Origin: Marinobacter sp.
Lineage (GTDB): Bacteria > Pseudomonadota > Gammaproteobacteria > Pseudomonadales > Oleiphilaceae
Assembly (NCBI GenBank): GCA_018402255.1
Contig: JAGYIS010000006.1
Span: 1 to 64,000, forward strand
Direction: 5' to 3'
DNA: 64,000 nucleotides
The first letter of the stretch is position 1, and each line of letters starts with the position of its first letter. The translations under genes were made by a program, and so were the position numbers. This document shows, one piece after another, positions 27,398 through 35,372 of this stretch. The notes below the pieces were generated by a model. It saw only the letters and a list, made by a program, of their open reading frames with translations. It made no database searches and was not told where the DNA came from.

Positions 27398-28474
27398 TTA
27401 CAACCAGCTATAGAGACGACCGGGATTGAAGATGCCGTCGGGGTCAAACGAGTTTTTCACGCGGCGCTGGATGGTTTTCAGCGCCTCGGGCTGGGAGTGC
27501 ATCACCTCGCCATTGCGATCACCGCCACGGAACAAGCTGACCTGACCGCCCGCCGCCCGGGCCAACGGCTCCAGATCACTGATTGACGCCTCACCGCGGT
27601 ACCAGCGCTGCGAGCCGATCCAGTCGATCATCCAGGGGCCGTCAAGGGCGGGCATGTTAGCGGTGGAGCCAACAGAGAAGCGCCACAGTGGCGTGTTCTG
27701 ATCATCGAAAAAGCCCAGCTGAAGATCCTGAACCTGCCGCCAGAAGGTGTCGCCATCGGCCACAACATCCCCACCCCACTTGTCCGCAGTGGCCTCCACC
27801 GCGGAACGGGCACCCGCCAGGCGCAGGTAAACCCTGCCATCCACCCAGCAGGCACCGGTAATGGGCTTGGGCTCGGCAGCCCGGCGGTTCGTGTAGTCGA
27901 CCACCTCATCCATGGCCATCTCGCGTACCAGGGTTGTGGTTGCCGCAGGCCTGGGCATGACTTTGAGACTGATTTCAGTGATCGCGCCCAGGGTACCCAT
28001 TGCTCCAGCCTGTAGCCGAGAAACATCGTAACCCGCCACATTCTTCATCACCTGACCACCAAAACGCAGATGCTCGCCCTTGCCGTTAAGCAGGCGAACG
28101 CCCAGCACCTGATCCCGCACAGAGCCAGCCCACGGCCGGGACGGCCCGGACAGGTTGCAAGCCAGGGTGCCGCCAATGGTGGAGGTCTCGCTGATGTGGG
28201 GCGGTTCAAAATGCAGACACTGGCCATGCTCCGCCAGTACCGCTTCGATTTCCGTCAATGGAGTTCCTGCGCGCACGGTCAGCACCAGTTCTACCGGGTG
28301 ATACTCAACCACACCGGTGTGTTCGGCAAGGCTCAGAGTGCCAGCCGCTGGGTCTGCGTTCCGCCCCATGAAAGCTTTGGAGCCGCCACCCAGAATATTG
28401 AGTTTGCGCCCTTCACTGCGGGCCTGGAGCACTTGCTCCTGCATCCTTTGTATCTGATCAGCCATGGGCAGCAT
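27398..28474 (-). CDS. glcE: Glycolate oxidase, FAD-binding subunit
   Basis: A 358-residue FAD-binding PCMH-type subunit, with GGGSKAFMGRN at about 30 and GGTLACNLSGPSRPWAGSVRDQVLG near 105. Shorter than GlcD, as in E. coli. It overlaps the end of glcD by 17 bases; ATG at 28465 is an alternative start. GlcE works with GlcD and GlcF to oxidise glycolate to glyoxylate, or sometimes D-lactate. Confidence 0.92.
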   Translation of the reverse strand: MLPMADQIQRMQEQVLQARSEGRKLNILGGGSKAFMGRNADPAAGTLSLAEHTGVVEYHPVELVLTVRAGTPLTEIEAVLAEHGQCLHFEPPHISETSTIGGTLACNLSGPSRPWAGSVRDQVLGVRLLNGKGEHLRFGGQVMKNVAGYDVSRLQAGAMGTLGAITEISLKVMPRPAATTTLVREMAMDEVVDYTNRRAAEPKPITGACWVDGRVYLRLAGARSAVEATADKWGGDVVADGDTFWRQVQDLQLGFFDDQNTPLWRFSVGSTANMPALDGPWMIDWIGSQRWYRGEASISDLEPLARAAGGQVSLFRGGDRNGEVMHSQPEALKTIQRRVKNSFDPDGIFNPGRLYSWL

Positions 28475-29939
28475 CCGCCTGTTCGTGCTTGTGTTGCTTG
28501 TGCTCGATGGAGCGGTATTCCTGGCAGAATTTCAGGGTAGGCACTCCTTTACCGGGATTAAGAATGCCGGTGGGATCAAACGCCGCTTTCACATCGTGGA
28601 ACTGCTGCAGTTCTTCGTCATTGAACTGCACCGCCATCTGGCGAATTTTTTCAACGCCCACGCCATGCTCGCCGGTAATACAGCCGCCCACCGCCACACA
28701 CAGCTCCAGAATGGCGCTGCCAAAGGCTTCCGCTCTGTCGAACTCACCGGGCACATTGGCATCGAACAGAATCAAAGGGTGCAGGTTGCCGTCACCGGCG
28801 TGGAACACATTGGCCACCCTCAGGCCGAATTGCTCTGACATGGTTTCCATTTCAAGCAGTACCCTGGCCAGATGCCGGCGCGGGATGGTGCCATCCATAC
28901 AGTAGTAATCCGGCGAAATCCGGCCCACCGCCGGGAACGCCGACTTGCGGCCCTTCCACAACAGTGCTCGCTCTTCTTCACTCTGGGAGGTACGAATCGA
29001 CGTTGCCCCCAGTTTGCGGAAAACACCCTCCGCCTCGGTGATGTGCTCGTGCACCTCTTCTTCGGTGCCGTCCACCTCACACAACAGCAGGGCTTTGGCA
29101 TCCCGGGGGTAGCCAGCGCCACAAAAATCATCGGCAGCCAGAATAGCGTGGCCGTCCATCATCTCCAGACCACCGGGAATAATGCCGTGGGAAATCACCG
29201 CGCCCACGGCATCACCGGCTTTTTCGATGCTGTCGAAGCCGGCCATGATCACCTGAGCCACTTCCGGCTTGGGCAGCAGTTTTACCTTCACCTCGGTGAC
29301 CACACCCAGCAAGCCTTCAGAGCCGGTCAGCAACGCCAGCAAGTCCATACCGCAACCGTCCAGGCCATCGCTGCCGACCGTCACCCGGTCACCCTCGGCG
29401 GTGATGATGTCCACGCTGAGGATGTTGTGCACGGTCAGGCCGTATTTGAGGCAGTGCACACCGCCGGAATTCTCGGCAACGTTACCGCCGATGGTGCAGG
29501 CGATTTGCGACGACGGGTCTGGCCCGTAATAGAGCCCGTGTTGCGCCGCCTCTTCGCTGATGGCCAGGTTGCGAACGCCTGGCTGCAATCTGGCGGTGCG
29601 ACCCACCGGGTCTATCTCCAGGATGCGGTTAAATTTCGCCAGCGACAGCACCACGCCCTCTTTGTGGGGCATGGCACCGGCGCACAGACCAGTGCCCGCA
29701 CCCCGGGCGACGACGGGAACACCGTGCTCATGGCAGATACGCATCACCCGCTGCACATGCGCCACGGTGTCTGGCAGCACCACCATCATGGGCATTTCCC
29801 GGTACATGGCCAGGCCATCGCACTCGTAGGGTTTCAGCGTTTCATCATCCGTGATCACGAATTCCGGATCGATAAAGGATCGGAACTGCTCGGCCAGCAT
29901 CGCCTTGCTGGCTTTGGCTTCAGTTTTCATATCAGACAC
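28458..29939 (-). CDS. glcD: Glycolate oxidase, large FAD subunit
   Basis: A 493-residue FAD-dependent 2-hydroxyacid dehydrogenase. The FAD-binding landmarks are VPVVARGAGTGLCAGAMP near 75 and IACTIGGNVAENSGGVHCLKYG near 135. The C-terminal cap includes NVFHAGDGNLHPLILFD and ITGEHGVGVEKIR. The start is GTG 29939 or ATG 29930 (residue 4); neither has a strong ribosome site. A GntR-type operator lies 172 bases upstream. The set is glcD-glcE-glcF, with its regulator divergent. Confidence 0.92.
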   Translation of the reverse strand: MSDMKTEAKASKAMLAEQFRSFIDPEFVITDDETLKPYECDGLAMYREMPMMVVLPDTVAHVQRVMRICHEHGVPVVARGAGTGLCAGAMPHKEGVVLSLAKFNRILEIDPVGRTARLQPGVRNLAISEEAAQHGLYYGPDPSSQIACTIGGNVAENSGGVHCLKYGLTVHNILSVDIITAEGDRVTVGSDGLDGCGMDLLALLTGSEGLLGVVTEVKVKLLPKPEVAQVIMAGFDSIEKAGDAVGAVISHGIIPGGLEMMDGHAILAADDFCGAGYPRDAKALLLCEVDGTEEEVHEHITEAEGVFRKLGATSIRTSQSEEERALLWKGRKSAFPAVGRISPDYYCMDGTIPRRHLARVLLEMETMSEQFGLRVANVFHAGDGNLHPLILFDANVPGEFDRAEAFGSAILELCVAVGGCITGEHGVGVEKIRQMAVQFNDEELQQFHDVKAAFDPTGILNPGKGVPTLKFCQEYRSIEHKQHKHEQADAAHG

Positions 29940-30110
29940 CGGTTACTGGCGTTTGTGTAAAAAATTGATCGATGCCCACCCCGGCACAATCCACGTAATG
30001 TTGCAGCGAGCCGGGGTTCAAGCCAATGCCGCCAACACACACGGAAGCACTGAACACGATCCTTAAGCGTGATACTCCTGACCACAACAGTTTTAGTCCA
30101 GAAAATAGCC

Positions 30111-30127
30111 AACTGGTCAGACCAGTT
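30111..30127. promoter_or_regulatory. GntR/FadR-type operator 1
   Basis: A perfect 17-base palindrome AACTGGTC-A-GACCAGTT lies between glcD and the divergent regulator. The TGGTC-N-GACCA core is the usual FadR-subfamily site (PdhR, LldR, GlcC). Probably the glcD repression site. Confidence 0.8.
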
Positions 30128-30229
30128 TGTGGATCTGGCAAAATGGACGAAACCGCTGCCATGGGCCATAGTTAGCGGTCTGGAGAGCGTATACAGGGAA
30201 GGATTCTAGATCTACACAACTGACAACAA

Positions 30230-30242
30230 CTGGTCAGACCAG
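30230..30242. promoter_or_regulatory. GntR/FadR-type operator 2
   Basis: CTGGTCAGACCAG, the same core as operator 1, ends seven bases before the regulator's ATG at 30250. It would block transcription or ribosome binding of the regulator gene, which suggests autoregulation. The two sites are 115 bases apart, centre to centre. Confidence 0.75.
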
Positions 30243-30249
30243 AGCGATC

Positions 30250-31017
30250 ATGCAGGTAAAGACGATGGGCATATCCCAGGAAATATCCTTCCGGCTGGAA
30301 CGACTGATACTGGATGGCGGACTGGCCCCCGGGCAGAAGATGCCATCAGAACGTCAGCTCGCAACCCGACTGGGAGTGTCGAGGGCAATCATCCGCGAGG
30401 CCCTGCACGAACTTCAGGGTCGCGGGGTCATCAACACCCAGCACGGCCGGGGCTCTTTTGTCGCCAACATCGTACCCAGCACCAACGACGACAACAGTCC
30501 ACTGATGCATCTGTTTGCCGGCCACCCACGCACCCTGTACGACCTGCTTGAAGTCAGAGAACAGCTGGAAGGCCAGGCCGCCGAACTCGCCGCCCAACGA
30601 GCCACCCACGGCGATCGCCACCGCATTACCAAGGCCTACCAGGCGCTGGAAGAGACCGATCCACTGAGCAATGCCCGGCCCGACCATGGTTTCCACCAGG
30701 CCATTGTTGAGGCCTCCCACAACCCGATCCTGGTACACGTGCTCAATGGCCTGAAAAACATGATGCTGTTGACGGTGCATGCCTCCGTTGCCAACCTGAA
30801 TCCCAGGGCAGACATGCGCGAACTGATCATGAAACAGCACAAACAGATTTATCAGGCTGTCATGGCCGGCAAGGCGGCCAGCGCCAGAAAGGTCGCCATG
30901 GCCCATGTCCGGTTTGTTCAGGATTCCCTGCGCGGCCTTGAAAGCCAGGGGGCGGAGGTCATCAGAGTGCCGCTTTTTTCCGACAACTTTCACGAAAACC
31001 CAACAAAACGGTATTGA
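30250..31017 (+). CDS. GntR-family (FadR/FCD) transcriptional regulator
   Basis: A 255-residue regulator: winged helix in the first 70 residues (MPSERQLATRLGVSRAIIREALHELQGRGVI) and a helical FCD ligand domain after about 90 (LLEVREQLEGQAAELAAQRAT, DHGFHQAIVEASHNPILVHVLNGL). It belongs to the PdhR/LldR/GlcC subgroup, whose effectors are 2-oxo or 2-hydroxy acids such as pyruvate, lactate and glycolate. Two matching palindromes flank it. It sits divergent from glcDEF and just upstream of the amino-acid transporter, which it may or may not also control. Confidence 0.9.
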   Translation: MQVKTMGISQEISFRLERLILDGGLAPGQKMPSERQLATRLGVSRAIIREALHELQGRGVINTQHGRGSFVANIVPSTNDDNSPLMHLFAGHPRTLYDLLEVREQLEGQAAELAAQRATHGDRHRITKAYQALEETDPLSNARPDHGFHQAIVEASHNPILVHVLNGLKNMMLLTVHASVANLNPRADMRELIMKQHKQIYQAVMAGKAASARKVAMAHVRFVQDSLRGLESQGAEVIRVPLFSDNFHENPTKRY

Positions 31018-31078
31018 TTTCCGTGGCGACAGTCCGTAAAACTTGCGCCCTTATCAAGACAAGCCCAGGAGTCACCCC

Positions 31079-31849
31079 ATGGCGGAAACAGCGCCTCTGA
31101 TTTGCAGGGACATCCACAAGACCTTCGACCAGCTCGAAGTCCTGAAAGGCATCTCTCTGGAAACCCGTAAAGGCGATGTCATTTCCCTGATCGGCAGTTC
31201 CGGCTCTGGTAAGAGCACCTTTTTACGCTGCATCAACTTGCTGGAAACTCCCACCTCCGGCGACATAATCGTGCACGGTGACCCAATCCGGTTCAAAAAT
31301 AACCGCAAGGGTGAGCGCATTCCGGCCGACAACCGCCAGGTTGAATTGATCCGGGCCCGGCTTTCCATGGTTTTCCAGAGTTTCAACCTGTGGTCCCACA
31401 TGACCGTGCTGGAAAACATTATTGAAGCCCCGATTAACGTGCTGAAAATTCCCAAGAAGGAAGCCATCGAGCGTGCCGAGTCTTACCTGAACAAGGTTGG
31501 CATCTATGAGCGTAAAGACTATTACCCGGCCCAGATGTCAGGCGGCCAGCAGCAGCGTGCCGCCATTGCCCGTGCCCTGGCGATGGAGCCGGAGGTGATG
31601 TTATTTGACGAGCCCACATCCGCTCTTGATCCGGAACTGGTGGGAGAAGTTTTAAGGGTTATGCAGAGTCTGGCTGAGGAAGGCCGCACCATGATCGTGG
31701 TCACCCACGAGATGGCGTTTGCAAGGGATGTGTCCAATCAGGTCCTGTTCTTGCATCAGGGCGTGATTGAGGAGCAGGGTTCGCCCGACAAGGTCTTCGA
31801 CCACCCGGAGTCGGAACGCATGAAGCAATTTCTTGCTCCCAAGTTCTGA
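31079..31849 (+). CDS. aotP: Basic amino-acid ABC transporter ATP-binding protein (AotP/HisP type)
   Basis: A 256-residue ATPase: Walker [20 protein letters not shown]-loop [17 protein letters not shown], signature [16 protein letters not shown], Walker [21 protein letters not shown] and H-loop VVTHEM. The HisP-type insert with a basic stretch ([15 protein letters not shown]) is present. ATG 31079 is preceded by AGGAG. It heads the transporter operon ahead of the binding protein. Likely arginine, ornithine or lysine, because the aru genes lie close by. Confidence 0.9.
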   Translation: MAETAPLICRDIHKTFDQLEVLKGISLETRKGDVISLIGSSGSGKSTFLRCINLLETPTSGDIIVHGDPIRFKNNRKGERIPADNRQVELIRARLSMVFQSFNLWSHMTVLENIIEAPINVLKIPKKEAIERAESYLNKVGIYERKDYYPAQMSGGQQQRAAIARALAMEPEVMLFDEPTSALDPELVGEVLRVMQSLAEEGRTMIVVTHEMAFARDVSNQVLFLHQGVIEEQGSPDKVFDHPESERMKQFLAPKF

Positions 31850-31877
31850 GTACCGGTGCTATCTTGAAACCGGTACT
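31849..31877 (+). other. Intercistronic hairpin before the binding-protein gene
   Basis: AGTACCGGT (31849-31857) pairs with ACCGGTACT (31869-31877), a 9-bp stem overlapping the last base of aotP. It has no T tract. It may act as a processing or stability element that sets different expression levels of the ATPase and the binding protein. Confidence 0.5.
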
Positions 31878-31936
31878 GGAACTGAAACTTCCACAAAGAA
31901 TAAAGCCATAACGGCAACATACTGGAGAAGTGACAC

Positions 31937-32689
31937 ATGAAAAAACTGATTGTTGCAGCAAGCTGTGCCCTGGCCATGATCGCCGGCACCGCCCAGGCCC
32001 AGGATCGTAACCTGCGGGTTGCGTTTGACATTCCCTACGAGCCCTTCGAATACCGTGATGAAAATGGCGAGCTGACTGGCTTCGAAGTGGAACTGGCCAC
32101 CGCCATGTGTGAAGAGCTGAACGCCAACTGTGAATTCGTCATCCAGGCGTGGGACGGTATGATTCCAGGCCTGCTGGCGCGCAAGTTCGACATTATCATG
32201 TCATCCATGTCGATCACCCCGGAGCGCGCCGAGCGTGTGCTGTTCTCCGAACCCTACTACATCACTCCGGGTGGCTGGTTTGGCCCTGAGTCTTTTGACA
32301 CCGACGTTACCGACATGGATGCCATGAAGGGCAAGAATGTGGGCGTGCAGCGCGGCACCACCATGGATACCTACGTAACCGAGAACATGGGCGGCGTGGT
32401 TTCCATCAAGCGCTACACCACAGCAGAAGACATGGTACTGGACCTGGAAGGCCAGCGTCTGGACGCCGTATTTGTTGACTACCCGGTAGGCGAGCAAACC
32501 ATTCTGAACCGCGACGGTTTTAAAGAAGTTGGCGAGTCAGTAAAACTGGGGGACGGTGTGGGCGTTGCCATGCGCAAGCGTGACACCCAACTGGCCGAAG
32601 ACATCAACGCAGCGCTTAAAAAGCTGAAAGACGATGGCACCTACGACGCCATCATGAACAAGTACTTCAGCTACGATATCAAGATCTAA
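31937..32689 (+). CDS. aotJ: Basic amino-acid ABC transporter substrate-binding protein (AotJ/ArgT type)
   Basis: A 250-residue periplasmic protein with signal peptide LIVAASCALAMIAGTAQAQ. It carries the family block LRVAFDIPYEPFEYRDENGELTGFEVELATAMCEELN, then DGMIPGLLARKFDIIMSSMSITPERAERVLFSEPYY. These residues bind the alpha-amino and carboxyl groups of amino acids. Between ATPase and permease genes of a His/Arg/Orn-type transporter. Substrate is likely arginine or ornithine by context. Confidence 0.92.
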   Translation: MKKLIVAASCALAMIAGTAQAQDRNLRVAFDIPYEPFEYRDENGELTGFEVELATAMCEELNANCEFVIQAWDGMIPGLLARKFDIIMSSMSITPERAERVLFSEPYYITPGGWFGPESFDTDVTDMDAMKGKNVGVQRGTTMDTYVTENMGGVVSIKRYTTAEDMVLDLEGQRLDAVFVDYPVGEQTILNRDGFKEVGESVKLGDGVGVAMRKRDTQLAEDINAALKKLKDDGTYDAIMNKYFSYDIKI

Positions 32690-32698
32690 CAAGACCCC

Positions 32699-32722
32699 GG
32701 GAGCAGTCACCTGGCTGCTCCC
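32699..32722 (+). other. Intercistronic hairpin after the binding-protein gene
   Basis: GGGAGCAG / CTGCTCCC, an 8-bp stem with an 8-base loop between aotJ and aotQ. Hairpins in this place often protect binding-protein mRNA or partly terminate, raising binding protein relative to permease. No T tract. Confidence 0.55.
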
Positions 32723-32740
32723 CGCTTTCCGGATATTTCC

Positions 32741-33445
32741 ATGCTTGATCTGAAAGGCTACGGCCCGGCCCTCGCTGAAGGGGCAGTGGTTACCATTGAG
32801 CTGGCCTTCCTCTCGCTTGCTCTCGCACTCACCCTGGGATTGCTTGGCGCCTCGGCCAAACTCTCTGGCAATCGCGTACTGACTGGCGTGGCGACCGCCT
32901 ACACAACTCTGATTCGTGGCGTGCCCGATCTGGTGATGATGCTGCTGTTCTATTACGGTGGTCAGGTGGCGGTGAATGCGCTTTCCGATTATCTGTGGGA
33001 AACCCGACAAGTCGACTTTTTCTTTCAGTTTGATCCATTTATCTCTGGTGTAGTGACGATCGGGCTGATCTTTGGTGCCTATATGACGGAAACCTTCCGG
33101 GGCGCGTTTCTGGCAGTGGATGTTGGCCAGATTGAGGCGGCGAAGGCCTACGGCTTTTCCCGCTGGCACACCTTTCGGCGGGTGATGATTCCGCAGATGC
33201 TGCGCCATGCCCTGCCCGGTATCGGCAATAACTGGCAGGTACTGCTGAAAACCACGGCCCTGGTGTCGATTATCGGCCTGACCGATATGGTCCGGGTGGC
33301 GGAAGAGGCCGCCAAGGCTGAGCGCATGCCGTTTCACTTTTTTATCCCGGTGGCGGCAGTTTATCTGTTGCTGACCGCGGGGTCGGAATTGTTTATCAAG
33401 TGGCTCGACAAAAGAGCCAATGTCGGCGTGGTTCGGGGGAATTGA
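32741..33445 (+). CDS. aotQ: Basic amino-acid ABC transporter permease (AotQ/HisQ type)
   Basis: A 234-residue inner-membrane permease. It begins GYGPALAEGAVVTIELAFLSLALALTLG, shows YTTLIRGVPDLVMMLLFYYGG and the EAA loop QIEAAKAYGFSRWHTFRRVMIPQMLRHALPG. Partner of the HisM-type permease that follows three bases later. Same-strand operon with aotP and aotJ. Confidence 0.92.
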   Translation: MLDLKGYGPALAEGAVVTIELAFLSLALALTLGLLGASAKLSGNRVLTGVATAYTTLIRGVPDLVMMLLFYYGGQVAVNALSDYLWETRQVDFFFQFDPFISGVVTIGLIFGAYMTETFRGAFLAVDVGQIEAAKAYGFSRWHTFRRVMIPQMLRHALPGIGNNWQVLLKTTALVSIIGLTDMVRVAEEAAKAERMPFHFFIPVAAVYLLLTAGSELFIKWLDKRANVGVVRGN

Positions 33446-33448
33446 TCG

Positions 33449-34172
33449 ATGCCTGATTTCATTGCCGAATGGTTAAACAAGAACGATATCTTCAACGCCA
33501 TGACCCTGATGGAATACTGGGGCGGCATGGTGACAACGGTGCAACTGGTGTTCTTGTCGCTGGTGATTGGCCTGTTGATTGCCCTGCCGCTGGCCATCCT
33601 TGCGCACGGTGCGCAATCCATTTGTGTCTGGCCCGATCTGGCTGTACACCTATCTGTTCCGCGGCACACCGCTGCTGATTCAGCTCTATATTATCTATTA
33701 CGGTGTGGCGCAGATTCCGGGTATTCAAGAAACCTTCTGGTGGACCATTTTCCGGGAGCCGTTTTACCCGGCGTTGTTGGCTTTCACACTGAATACGGCG
33801 GCCTATACCACGGAGATTCTTCGGGGCGCGATTGTGGCCACGCCCAATGGCGAGATTGAGGCGGCGAAGGCTTACGGCATGAACTGGCTGTTGCGGATGC
33901 GCCGGATTATTCTGCCCAATGCCGCGAGGCGGGCGGTGCAGGCATACTCGAATGAGGTGATTTTTATGCTGCATGCGAGTGCGATTGCCAGTGTTGTGAC
34001 GATTATTGATCTGACCGGGGCGGCTCGGAATATTTACTCGCGGTTTTATGCACCGTTTGAGGCGTTCATTTTTGTGGCGCTGCTTTATATGGTGCTGACA
34101 TTTATTCTGGTGTTCGCTTTCCGTAAGCTGGAAAATTATTTGTTGCGACATCAGCGGCCGGCCGGCTCCTGA
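33449..34172 (+). pseudogene. aotM: Basic amino-acid ABC transporter permease (AotM/HisM type), frameshifted
   Basis: The first 51 residues (MPDFIAEWLNKNDIFNAMTL to LPLAIL) are a normal HisM-type start. An extra T at about 33600 (CCTT for CCT) then shifts the frame. The second frame carries RTVRNPFVSGPIWLYTYLFRGTPLLIQLYIIYYG, the EAA loop IEAAKAYGMNWLLRMRRIILPNAARRA and a proper stop at 34172. Repaired, it would be about 240 residues. The loss of this gene alone would disable an otherwise intact transporter. Confidence 0.88.
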
Positions 34173-34186
34173 CCCTTCTTGTGCAA

Positions 34187-34300
34187 GGTCAGCCGGCGGG
34201 ACAGGCTTTCCGGGAAACGCTACAAGCACATCCATGTGCGCTTCGTTCCGGCCATCCATGGCCTCCAAGATTCCCGGAAAGCCTGTCCCGCCGGCTGACC
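34187..34300. repeat. Structured palindromic repeat, copy 1
   Basis: A perfect 30-bp inverted repeat (34187-34216 and 34271-34300) encloses a 54-base core that itself holds two perfect mini-hairpins, GCACATCCATGTGC (34226-34239) and GGCCATCCATGGCC (34250-34263). The whole could fold as a three-branched cross. The core is 51 of 54 identical to copy 2 at 45.4 kb, but the outer arms differ. It lies between aotM and astE. No coding frame is likely. Confidence 0.9.
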
Positions 34301-34322
34301 CCAAACTTATTGCGGGGAGTCT

Positions 34323-35372
34323 ATGAACGTTTCAAATCACCTCTTTGACTTCCATCCTGACTGGCTGGCTCATACCCTCGCCAATGCCGACGACGACCTC
34401 CCCGAAATCAAAACCCGGCTTGCCGATGGCACTCAGGTTTCCCGCAAAGCCAACGGCGTGCTGTGGCTGACGCCGCCGACCGGACGGGCAAATCCGAACG
34501 GCGAGGCGTTGATCATCTCCGCCGGCATTCATGGTAACGAGACGGCGCCTATTGAGGTGTTGAACAAGCTGGTGTCAGAGCTGTTGGCCGGAGCATGGCC
34601 GCTAGCGTGTCCGCTGTTGCTGATACTGGGCAATCCGCCTGCGATGAAGGCCGGCACCCGGTTTATCGAGGTGAACATGAACCGGCTGTTTAACGGGGCC
34701 CATGACAAGGCAGACTACGCGGGGTTGCCGGAGGCCCGGCGGGCGCAGTTTCTGGAGGAGATGTGTCGGCAGTTTGCGATGGCGCATCAGGAGTTGGCGC
34801 TGAGTCATTATGATTTACACACTGCGATCCGACCGTCGAAGCGGCAGCGGTTTGCGTTGTATCCGTTTGTGGAGGGGCGTTCGGTGCCCGCCGGTCAGTG
34901 TGAGTTTATGCTGGAGGCGGAGGTGGAGACGCTGCTGCTTCAGCATAAGGAATCCACGGTGTTTTCGTCGTTCACAGCAAGCTTGCTGAACGCGGAAAGT
35001 TTCACGGTGGAGCTCGGTAAGGTGGAGCCGTTCGGGCGCAATGATTTGAGGCGGTTTCGCGGTATTGAGCGAGCGTTGCGGCGGCGCTTCTGCGGTGAGT
35101 CAGCGCCTGCCGTTGCGCCGCCGTTTGATCACCTGACGGTGTTTGAGGTGGTGCATGAGATCCTCAATACCGGGCCGTCGTTCACCTTTCATGTGCCGGA
35201 TGACGTGGCCAATTTTACCGAATACCAGCCCGGCACGGTGATCTGGGAAGACGATCAGACCTGCTACCGGGTGGGCACGGCGCCGGAGGCGATTATATTC
35301 CCCAACCGGGATGTCCCGGTTGGGCAGCGGGTCGGTCTGATGGTCAGGCCGGGGCGTTCTCCGGTTCGCTGA
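34323..35372 (+). CDS. astE: Succinylglutamate desuccinylase
   Basis: A 349-residue zinc enzyme. It carries the M14/AstE zinc motif SAGIHGNETAPIEVLNKL near 62, GNPPAMKAGTRFIEVNMNRLFNG, the third ligand in SHYDLHTAIRPS and the catalytic Glu in SFTVELGKVEPFG. It splits N-succinylglutamate to glutamate and succinate, the last step of the arginine succinyltransferase pathway. GGGGAG precedes ATG 34323. Separated from the other aru genes by an efflux cluster. Its 3' end overlaps the convergent RND gene by 29 bases. Confidence 0.93.
   Translation: MNVSNHLFDFHPDWLAHTLANADDDLPEIKTRLADGTQVSRKANGVLWLTPPTGRANPNGEALIISAGIHGNETAPIEVLNKLVSELLAGAWPLACPLLLILGNPPAMKAGTRFIEVNMNRLFNGAHDKADYAGLPEARRAQFLEEMCRQFAMAHQELALSHYDLHTAIRPSKRQRFALYPFVEGRSVPAGQCEFMLEAEVETLLLQHKESTVFSSFTASLLNAESFTVELGKVEPFGRNDLRRFRGIERALRRRFCGESAPAVAPPFDHLTVFEVVHEILNTGPSFTFHVPDDVANFTEYQPGTVIWEDDQTCYRVGTAPEAIIFPNRDVPVGQRVGLMVRPGRSPVR

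Noticed and set aside
28872-29960. Plus-strand ORF of 362 residues opposite glcD
   Set aside because: It mirrors glcD in a shadow frame, with no known motifs or start context.
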